Source: Karstenula rhodostoma CBS 690.94
Lineage: Eukaryota; Ascomycota; Dothideomycetes; Pleosporales; Didymosphaeriaceae
Length of the DNA stretch: 64,000 bases
Reading direction: 5' to 3'
Assembly: GCA_010093485.1 (NCBI GenBank)
Contig: MU001509.1
Coordinates: forward strand, 304,256-368,255
In this document: one piece after another, positions 55,298 to 64,000 of the stretch
Position numbering within the stretch: position 1 is the first letter of the stretch
Layout: every line of letters starts with the position of its first letter
The notes under the pieces: generated by a model
Database searches by the model: none
What the model was told of the DNA's origin: nothing
The model's input: the letters and a program-made list of their open reading frames with translations, nothing else
Made by a program: the position numbers and the translations under genes

Positions 55298-57387
55298 ATG
55301 CCTGACCGACACCCAATCGACACGCCGTCTGGTGCAAAGCGCACACCATCTTCCGAGAACGGCGTCTCGACAACTGGTAGCGATGACAAGAATCCCATCA
55401 AGGAAACCGCCACAGTTACCAATCTCGCGACGGTACAAACGCAGCGAACGGAATCCGTGCTTGGAAATTGGTTACTGCGCATTCTGCGAATTCGAAAGGG
55501 CCCCACGAACGTTATTTACGACCTTGATGCCGTCGCCACGCAGCCCAGTATCTGGGACTCGGAAAATGTCGAAGAGTATAAGGAAAGCTATATCCACAAA
55601 GAGTGGGAAAACTGGTCTGCTTTCGATCCCAGTTTCCGATGGACATGGAGGGAAGAGAGGGCCGTACGACGGAAGGTAGACTGGAAAATCATGGTAAGCT
55701 TCCAACTTGCTCTAGACTCAACGACATGAACTAACTCTACAGGTTTGGATGTGCGTGATGTTCGCAGCTCTCAACATCGACCGCAACAACATCTCCAATG
55801 CTGTCTCCGATAACATGCTCGACGACCTTGGCATTACCCGCGCGGACTACAACATCGGACAGACCATATCGCGAGTCGGGTTCCTGGTGGCTGAACTTCC
55901 TTCGCAGCTGATCTCCAAGCGCATTGGGCCTGATCTATGGATCCCGATCCAGATCTGCTCGTTTAGTTTGATCTCCGCGATGCAGTTCTTCCTCAAGGGA
56001 AAAGCTTCTTTCTTAGCAACGAGGTATCTTATTGCTACCATGCAGGGAGGGTTTATCCCTGATACGATTCTGTACCTCAGTTATTGGTACACGGGCAACT
56101 CTTTGCCGATTCGTCTAGCCTGGTTCTGGATGTCGTCGCAACTGGTTGACATTGGCGTTGGATTTGCTGCCGTAGGCCTTTTGTCAATGCGAGGTATTTT
56201 GGGATACGAGGGCTGGAGATGGATGTTTTTGATCGAGGGATGTTTCACGTTCCTGGTGGGACTTCTCTCTTTCTTTCTAATGCCGCAGTGCCCAGCCAGG
56301 ACAAAGAGCTGGTGGAATCCCAAGGGATACTTCAACGAGAAAGAAGCGAAGATCATTGTCAACTCTGGTAAGCCACCGCAGGAACGCACCAAGAAAATTT
56401 GCTGACCACGTTCACAGTTATCCGCGACGACCCCCAAAAGGGAGGCATGTTCAATCGTCAAGGTCTCTCCGTCCGACAAATCTGGGAATGTTCGAAAGAC
56501 TACGACATGTGGCCCTTATATGCTCTGGGTCTTCTTTTCGGTATTCCCAAATACCCAGTAGATCAATACTTGACGCTTTCGTTCCGTGGGCTCGGATTCA
56601 ACGTCATCCAATCCAATCTGCTGTCAATTCCGAAGACGGTTGGGTCTAGTATCACCATGCTGCTCATCACAGCATTCAGTGAACTCGTTAACAATCGGAG
56701 TTTCGTCTCGATGGCAGAGGATGCTTGGTTGCTGCCATGTTTTGCGGCACTGCTTGCGTTGAAAGACCCGATCAGCGCGTGGGCGTACTTTGCGATTGCC
56801 ACTGTGCTGCTTTCTTTCCCCTAGTAAGCCACAAGAACATCCAGAGCGTGCAGGGGAACGCTAACGATTCTAGTACACATCCTATCCAAGTTGCATGGAC
56901 CAGCAGGAACGCTGGTTCTGTGCAGAACCGCACGGTTTCAGCCTCGCTGTACAACATGTTTGTCCAGGTTAGCGGGATGATTGGAGCGAACAGTAAGAAT
57001 ACAACATTCGTTCCAGAGCAATCGCTGATTTTGCATTAGTCTATCAACCGACCGATGCGCCACGATACTTCAAAGCGAACAAAGGCCTCTTGGTCGTCTG
57101 TGTCTGGATGTGTGTAAGTATAACCACCATCACCCCACAGCTTAGTGCGTCCTGTACGAAAAGCTGACTTGTCGCGTAGGTAATTCAATATCCGGGCACC
57201 TACTTTTATTATCGTTGGAGAAACAACACGAAGGCAAAGAAGTGGGACGCAATGACACCGGAAGAGCAGGAGACGTACAGGACGACCACAACCGATATAG
57301 GAAACAAGCGGTAAGTATCCCGATGTTCGAAGAATCGGACATTTGACTAACGATTGAGGTAGCCTTGACTTTCGTTTTGCAAATTAA
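55298..57387 (+). CDS. MFS transporter, Liz1/Seo1/Vht1-like (ACS family)
   Basis: Seven exons: 55298-55693, 55743-56367, 56418-56823, 56874-56992, 57040-57113, 57180-57310 and 57363-57387, giving 591 residues. Introns are 47-66 nt and all phases fit; the last exon is 25 nt (LDFRFAN and stop). A long cytosolic N-terminus ends [20 protein letters not shown], the pre-helix-1 signature of the pantothenate/vitamin H/Seo1 branch. It is followed by [20 protein letters not shown]. Helix 4-6 markers include [17 protein letters not shown] and [12 protein letters not shown]. The C-terminus has [20 protein letters not shown] and a basic [13 protein letters not shown] tail. Members import vitamins, short peptides or organic acids; the substrate here is unknown. 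The gene is close to the beta-mannosidase but on its own promoter. Confidence 0.9.
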
Positions 57388-59104
57388 ATGGATTGCGCCG
57401 CTTCGTAAACATCCACGACGCTGGAAGCAGTGCTGTATTACCAGCTGCATGTTAACTCGGCAATCCACACGTTCTAGCATTCTCCAGGCGCACAACATGA
57501 GACGCCTGAGGCGTACTCAGGCGAAGGTGCGTTATACGATACGGGACGGGACGGCTCCGATGTTTGCAGGGTTAGTTTAATGCAGAAATAGAGCTGAGAA
57601 TATCGATCCTACCCAAGAAATGCAAGCCACGAGAAGCACTATCTCATGAGCAACTGCAGTATGCGTTGTGATGATAACTGTGCACTTGTTAGGCCAGCAC
57701 TGTCTTGCATTGGCCTCTAGACAAACCCAATAACTGAAGCATTGTCCATAGAAGTATCCTTGTGTGTTATAACAGACCAGTTGGTAAGTAAGGCTCGTGC
57801 TCGCTCATTCGTCATCAATCCCGAGTGGCGTTTCGAACCCAGGATTTGAATCCTACGAACCCAATCCGCCCCCTAAGACGCACAATGGCCCAGCTAGATA
57901 CCGGCGTCATCAAACTCCCTACGAATGGATGCGGTGTGCAAATAACTTCCATGCGAGGATGCAAGCCCACGGAGATGCGTCCGTATTGTGGCTCGCATTA
58001 CTGAACATAAAGGGTTCTTGTGCAGTTCGATCGTACGTAAGCAGGCGCGACCAAAATAGCCCACAAACAACACGCACCATCACCTCACCTCACACAACCC
58101 ATGTCTTACAGCTCAAACGCACACCCCTGGGGTTCCTTCACACCTCCTGAAGTACATCTCCAGAGTCTCGCCAGGGTCGTTTCCGCCACATCATTGATCA
58201 TGCTCCAAGCCTCGAATGCGGGGAAATCACAACGGCACAAAATGCTATTCGCGAATGGCTAAGCGATGTGAATTCATCCGGCCAAAAGGGGGCTAGTAGC
58301 CGTGTTGCATGTGCGCACGCGAGCGAACCGGAATCCTGGATGCCTTGGATGCCCTGCTTCGATGCGGAACAGTATATCCTGGGGTATTTTTATATGTCAT
58401 ATTATGGCGAGGTTTCGGTTTAGGAGGTCGAAGGAGCTGGGAAGGCTGGCGTGATTGGGTAGCGAACTTGCCCTGGTGGTCGTCCGGATCGCCGACTTGG
58501 ATCCTGCCAGCATTGCCGGAGGACCTCTGGGTCTTGCGAATAACAGCAACAACAAGACGGGTCGCGTTCGGGCTTTCGGATTGATCATCAAAGGAGGTCG
58601 TGTGGGGCACAGCGCTTCTCGTCGCATCGCAGCCGGAGCGACGCAGGCGACTACTTCGACTACGCCGCCACACGACTCAGACTCGAACCACGAACTCAGC
58701 GCGGCGTAGCTGTCCTCGTTCATTAAGTCCTGCTCTTTACCCGCATACGCCCCGTGTCGGGTTCTGCGATCCGGTCATTGGCCAATATGCGCCGTATATG
58801 CATATTACGCTTACTCGACATGGTTCAGCGACAACTTCGCAGATGACCGTCGAACGTGCGCTCCCCGGCGTAGATCCTGCGCCCCAGAATGTGCGCATTG
58901 ATTGCGCCAGCCCCCCGGTGACGGGGAACTTATTAACATGTAGTAGATCCCCCGCTCGCGCGTTGCTGACCTCCACTTTTCCTGCTCCATCCCTACAGGC
59001 CTTGCAAGAGGTGCTGGAGGCCTGTGATGCCTCGCCGTGTCAGAGGCGCATACGACAACGAACCTGAATTGAAGAAGTGAAGAGTGCGACAGAAGGTTGA
59101 AGAG
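57388..59104. other. Intergenic, no gene recognised
   Basis: Separates two rightward transporter genes. Overlapping frames of up to 155 codons at 58.3-59.1 kb occur on both strands without motifs. The right end is the promoter of the next sugar transporter. Confidence 0.45.
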
Positions 59105-61017
59105 ATGGCGCCGCAGATCGGCAACGCGGCGAAGGCACAGGTGGCAGACCCGGTGTTGACGCGAATCGTACAGCAAGATCGTACACCGTGGTACAAGAAA
59201 AGGAACTTGAGGGTGCTGTACGCGTTGTTGTTGCCGTGTTGTATTGGCATCGAGATGACCAGTGGGTTTGATTCCCAGATGATCAACACGGTTCAGATCT
59301 CGCCAGCATGGCAGACCTGTGAGATATCCCAGCATTTCCGGTCCCATCAAGACACTGACACTAAGCAGACTTCAACCACCCAGAGGGAGCGCTGCTGGGT
59401 ATCATCTCGGCCGCGTACAACCTGGGCGCGATCTGCGCGCTACCATTCGTTCCCTATGTCAACGATTCATATGGAAGACGATGGGCTATCTTCCTAGGCA
59501 GCTGGATCATGGTGGTCGGCGCCCTCGTCCAGGCTTTCTCGATGGGTCCTGCCATGTACGTGGTGGCACGTTGGATTCTCGGCTTCGGCATCCCTTTCTG
59601 CATCATTGCCGGGTCTTCGCTCATGGGAGAGCTCGCATACCCCAAAGAACGCCCGATCATGACCTCCCTCTTCAACGCCCTCTACTTCGTTGGTGCGCTC
59701 GTTGCCGCGGGCGTGTCGTTTGGCACACAGCATTTGAATTCGGATTGGGCGTGGCGGATACCGTCGCTGCTCCAAGCTGGACCTTCCATGCTCCAGATCA
59801 TCTTCATCTTGTAGGTTCCCCTGTAACCTTGCCGTGATGTGCCTAGGGCTGACGACAAGCTTACGCGCAACAGCTTCATACCCGAGTCTCCTCGTTTCTT
59901 AATTTCAAAGGACAAGCGCGATGAGGCCTATCGGATACTCGTGCACTACCACGCAGAAGGAAACTCGCAATCCGACTTTGCCCTTGCCGAAATGGCTCAA
60001 ATCGAGTCGACAATCCGGCTTGAACTCCAATACTCGCAGAGCTCATGGCGCGACATGATATCCACCCCTGGCATGCGCAAGCGAGTCCTCATTGGCTCCT
60101 TTCTTGGTCTGTTTACCCAGTGGTCCGGGAATACGCTCATCTCGTACTATTTGTCCGACCTACTGAAGCTCATCGGGTACGACGACCCGAATTTCAAGGG
60201 CAAGGTGAATGTCGGGCTGAACAGCTGGAACTTGGTCAATGCCGTGGCGATTAGTCTGTTGGTGCGGCGGTTCCCGCGAAGAGTCATGTACCTGACGTGT
60301 GCGACGGCACTGTTGTGCTGTTACGTCGGGTGGACAGTGGCAATGCAGCAGTTTCTGGACCGGCACACGCAGGTGGCAGCGAAGATCACCATCTTCTTCA
60401 TCTTCGCGTACCAGCCGTGCTACAACATCGGATATAATGCTTTGACATACAGTAAGTCTTACCGTCCCATGGCTCGCGCAAAACTAACCCCGCCCAGCTT
60501 TCCTCGTCGAACTGTTCCCCTACGCCCAACGCGCCCGCGGCATAACCATCTTCCAGTTCTTCGGCCGCAGCGCCGGCTTCTTCACCACCTTCGTCAACCC
60601 CATCGGCCTCAGAGAGGTGAGCTGGCGCTGGCTCATCACCTACTGCTGCTGGCTCGCCTTCGAAATCATCTTCATCGTACAGCTCCCTCCAGCCCTCCCC
60701 ACTTCCCCACTAACACCCCTCAGTACCTCATGTTCCCCGAGACCTACGGGCGCACGCTGGAAGAGCTCGCGTTCCTCTTCGAGACGGACGCGCGCGCCGA
60801 GCAAGTCCGGCAGCGCGTGGAGAAGCAGCTGCAACGCGAGCTGGGCGAGTTCGACTTCGACTTCGACAAGGACAGCGTGAACCGCCGGAGCGACACGCCG
60901 CTTGTGCCGCGCGTGCAGGTGCGGACGACAGTGACGGCGGGCGGAAGGGACAGGGTCATTGATGAGCGGTGGGAGACGGGCGGCTGGGCCGGCGACGACC
61001 ACACTCGCTGGTCGTGA
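59105..61017 (+). CDS. MFS sugar transporter (hexose/lactose permease-like)
   Basis: Five exons: 59105-59318, 59369-59810, 59874-60451, 60498-60676 and 60724-61017, giving 568 residues; introns of 50, 63, 46 and 47 nt. The ATG at 59105 (MAPQIGNAAK) is the first ATG in frame. Signatures: GFDSQMINTVQISPAW after helix 1, DSYGRRW between helices 2 and 3, FIPESPRFLISKDKRDEA before the central loop, RRFPRRVMYL between helices 8 and 9, and FPETYGRTLEELAFLFE after helix 12. The PETKG motif is PETYG, a common fungal variant. The C-terminal tail is acidic and ends WAGDDHTRWS. It should be a plasma-membrane sugar:proton symporter. It is distinct from, and not a tandem copy of, the transporter at 49.0 kb. 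Confidence 0.92.
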
Positions 61018-62192
61018 CCCTGGACGTAAAGCCACGCACGCAACTTATAGTAACTTATTTCTTAGATAGTGAATGATACCCCCGTCGTTATCGCGACTAC
61101 ATACAAACAAGCACTGCACTTGCTTTCTGAGCGCCAGTGTCTACAATGGATGCTATGCGCATGTGTAGAGCCAGAGATACGCGTGCCATGCAATCTATCC
61201 CCATGCCTACATGCAGCGCGATCGCATTCCGTCCCGGGGTTCCCCGCACTCAGGGTGTCATGCAGATGACGGACCCCGGTCGATGCGTAGATTGCGCTGC
61301 ATCGGTACTTGGGCCGGTGCAGACGAGGAAGTGCCGGTCGGTAGCTGTGCGACGAGCCTGAGAAGCGCGCTTGGGGCGGGTGTAACTCGAGGGAGTAGGC
61401 TGACTTGATGGCGTGGTGGTGCTGTGGCCGTGGAGTGTATGGTGTATTCTATCTAAACTGCCCGTTCATACTTACAGAGCGAGGACGGGGGTGAGGTTTG
61501 TTGCGCATGGAAACAGCGTGGCGCTATGTTGAGAGTGCTGCGGCTTGAACATGTGATGCGGAATCTTGAAGACTGTCCTTTGAATCTGCGATAACCTCTA
61601 GCTCCTTATTCTCCGCGCGCACTGTGGGACATGGCACGATTCATACCCGGCTGTCAACACTAGAGCTTGAACACTCGGTCATGTATAACGAAGCTGCTCA
61701 GCGTGTAGTTGCTGTGGATTGGGAGCGCTACTATTTGAGCTTTCGTGCGTACCCTGATAACTCATCAGCAACCCGCCATCCACAACATACCACTATTCAC
61801 CAGTGCCGATAGCAATGGTCCGCAGATCTGCAAACATTGGCGTGTAGACCCTTGCTTCGAAAGCTTGGTGCAACAAAGTGACGGCAGCTCGAGGAGATGT
61901 TGAAAAAGTATGCAGCTTCATTGCTAAGTAAAAAATATGACCAACTGCTTTTCGTTCCCAGTTCCCCGCGAGACGTCCAGAACAAAAGCTCCAGCAAGAT
62001 CGTCTCGTACCATAGGAGGTGGTACCCCACCTAATATAATGTACAAAATATTAGTCCGCACCTCAGTTTTTCACCGATGTGTCTCGACCCTTCGACACCA
62101 CCACTCTTCGTAGATCGTCAGGTACCCTTGCCTTCCAATGCACGCAAATGTTCGGAATTCCACCTATGCAGATTTTAACACCGTATCATGCA
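61018..62192. terminator. Convergent 3' region, no gene seen
   Basis: The sugar transporter gene and the CNNM-like gene converge here. No coding exon, RNA gene or repeat was recognised; the middle is AT-richer (about 61550-62060). Confidence 0.45.
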
Positions 62193-64000
62193 TCAGCTCT
62201 TGTCACCAAGCAGCGGCTGATCCTCTTCGCTTCCACCTGCACCCCCCTTCTTCTTCTTACCTCGGTTCTTACGCTTCTTCTTGCTGTTGCTTGCGCCTTG
62301 CGAGTCGTTCTGAGTGCCCTCTGTATCCGTGTTTGTATTCTCTTTCTGGTCTTGAGCACCGTCAGCTTGCGCAAGCACAGTCTCAGAGTCACTCGAACTG
62401 GTAGTCTCCAATACGATCTTCCTCATGCCGTTGGCTTCCACAATGTTCTCAGAGATACTCCCGCTGCGAGCTGTGTGTCGCTTCTTCGGAGGACTGCGCG
62501 ATGGTGATGGGGATCGGCGGAGCGATGCTACCGTGCTAACAGACTGCGATCGATATTTAGAGCGGCTACGGTCATCCTCGGGGGTTCCGTTGCTCTCCAT
62601 AGCTATCTTCGAGTTCTCATTCGCCTGGTGGGATTTCGGCGAGGTTGGGGGCTCATCATCAGCTGCATTTGATCTGGGGTGGTCATCTTTCCAAGACATA
62701 CGATCAGCGGCCATGGTTCCGTAACCCACGGCAACACTGTGTACTCCATCGCTCGCTTCGCGCCCTATAGGTTTTACGTTAGCTTGTTCTACTGTGCAAG
62801 AACAAGTACAGCAACATACCTGCAGATTCCAACAATCCCTCTCCCACGCCTCCTTGAGGCGCATGCGCTGATTGCACACTGATTTCTGAACTGGTAGGCC
62901 TATGGTTCTCAGGGATAGTATTGGGGATGCCATTGCCGACGGCCTGTTTGATCTTGACAGTGCCGATACGTGTTGCTTTAGGACGGCTGGCAACATTCGA
63001 AGGGCCTAAATGTTTTAGGTGCTGTCTGATCTCCGGGTCGTCGCTACGGATGCCTCGGGTCGTGGCTCGGTCCAAAGAGCGACCAGCTGCCCCACTGCTT
63101 TTGCGACGCAGAAGGAAAGTCGTAGCCTTGGGAGCAGTGCTTTCTTGGAGTGACAGTCTCTTCCCAGAGCCGCCCTCGGGCTGTTCCACCGGGAGCTCTC
63201 CGTTCTCGACCGCGTCAGAATGTTTCTGAGAAGGATCGGCAAGGATTTCGCCTTTTGGTATGCGCGTGCGGGGTGCGGGGTGGATTCGACGAATGGCCTA
63301 TAGTTTGTTAGCGGTTGGCTCGAGCATTCAACAAACAGCGATCGGGAACGCACCTTATGAACATCAACGAAGACATCCGACTCGTCGATGATCTCTTCAC
63401 CGATGAGCTCCTCGATGACGTCTTCAAGGGTTACAACACCAACAGCGCCAAAGGAGTCGCCAGGGAAGTCAGAGACCAGGACCATGTGTGATTTCCCTTC
63501 TTGGAAGAAGTTGATGATATCCAAGCAGCTGGTCTCCGGGCGCGTCTCGGGGAGGGTCGCCAAGGCGAAATCGCGTACGCGCAGGGCATCCTCGGGATCG
63601 TACGTAATGAGCATCTTGACGAGAAGCATGCCCACGAAATTGTCTGGGTTTTCGGGCGTGTGGATCGGAATGCGCGAGTAACCGGCAGACAGTATGTTCT
63701 CCATCATCTTCTCGTCCAGCACAGTATCAGACGACATGGTGAAAACATCATCCATGGGCGTCATAATGTTCCCAACAGGCTTGGCCTTCAGATCCAGTAC
63801 GGCAGAGATGATGGTGACTTCATCTTGGTTGAGGCGGTCGTCCGGACTGGTGCCGAGCGTCTTGTGGAGCGTGACAAGCGTCTTCAGACCGGCCTTTTTG
63901 TAGGTGGTCCCGTGGTCTTCTCCGAGAAGATAGTCCAAGAGTTTCGCGGTGGGCCAAGCAACGGGTGCCATGACGTACATGAGAGCGAGAACGACGGGTG
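62193..64000 (-). CDS. CNNM/MAM3-like CBS-domain membrane protein, 5' end outside window
   Basis: Three exons seen: 63354 to beyond 64000, 62820-63297 and 62193-62764, with introns of 56 and 55 nt. The frame is open through the window edge, so the N-terminal membrane domain is missing here. The visible part starts [20 protein letters not shown], the last helix of the DUF21 domain, then [19 protein letters not shown]. Two CBS domains follow, with [47 protein letters not shown] and [20 protein letters not shown]. The long C-terminal tail is disordered, Ser/Arg-rich, with a run [14 protein letters not shown], and ends DQPLLGDKS. Yeast Mam3 affects metal (manganese) and vacuolar homeostasis, and animal CNNMs act in magnesium transport; a vacuolar or plasma-membrane ion role is inferred. 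Confidence 0.92.

Noticed and set aside
57830..57860. tRNA-like T-arm near GTTTCGAACCCAGG
   Set aside because: The flanking bases do not pair as a T stem on either strand, and no A-box or cloverleaf can be drawn around it.
49048..61017. Tandem duplication of sugar transporters
   Set aside because: The transporters at 49 kb and 59 kb are on opposite strands, differ in intron positions and in signature motifs (ETKG versus ETYG); the one at 55 kb belongs to another MFS family.

Overview
This 64 kb window is nuclear DNA of a filamentous ascomycete (Pezizomycotina; Dothideomycetes is my best guess, from overall gene style only). The evidence is many short introns of about 46-98 nt with GTRNGT donors, CTAAC/CTGAC branch sites and YAG acceptors, plus fungal-specific families: a Zn2Cys6 regulator, fungal MFS subfamilies, a DUF1752/DUF3295 protein and an ascomycete-type HP1. 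There is no sign of bacterial, viral or organellar DNA. Exon boundaries were placed by hand by matching splice signals to reading-frame phase. The CDS entries give the whole gene span, with the exons in the text.

Layout. 0-3.4 kb (-): a coiled-coil protein with three CCCH zinc fingers. 5.2-7.0 kb (+): a secreted 5'-nucleotidase. 7.4-9.2 kb (-): an unusual protein kinase containing a GC-AG intron. 9.7-11.0 kb (-): a BUD22-like ribosome-biogenesis protein. 12.2-12.7 kb (-): an orphan low-complexity protein. 13.1-21.2 kb: an apparent catabolic neighbourhood of an ACS-family MFS transporter (-), a divergent SDR (+), a Zn2Cys6 regulator (+) and a class II aldolase (+); the shared transporter/SDR promoter carries a CGG-N11-CCG site. 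21.2-32.0 kb: about 10.8 kb with no supported gene, holding a decayed inverted repeat and simple repeats. 32.0-33.9 kb (+): a DUF1752/DUF3295 regulatory protein. 33.9-41.0 kb: a second gene-poor span. 41.0-43.8 kb (-): the nine-exon CCT5 chaperonin gene, sharing a 379 bp promoter with a heterochromatin protein 1 gene (+, 44.2-45.1 kb). 46.1-46.2 kb (-): a 47-residue single-span membrane protein. 47.2-48.2 kb (-): a second SDR. 48.3-48.7 kb: a MITE-like element and an AT-rich relic. 49.0-54.0 kb: a sugar transporter (-) divergent from a GH2 beta-mannosidase (+). 55.3-57.4 kb (+): a Liz1/Seo1-type MFS transporter. 59.1-61.0 kb (+): a second sugar transporter. 62.2 kb to the window end (-): the 3' part of a CNNM/MAM3-like CBS-domain membrane protein.

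How the genes work together. Two metabolic groups stand out. The first (13-21 kb) has the parts expected of a regulated catabolic unit: uptake, oxidoreduction, aldol cleavage and a dedicated regulator. The second (49-54 kb) pairs import of an oligosaccharide or sugar with intracellular beta-mannoside hydrolysis, and has more transporters beside it. The rest are housekeeping genes (CCT5, BUD22), chromatin (HP1) and ion homeostasis (CNNM). No polyketide synthase, peptide synthetase or terpene backbone enzyme is present, so this is not a classical secondary-metabolite cluster.
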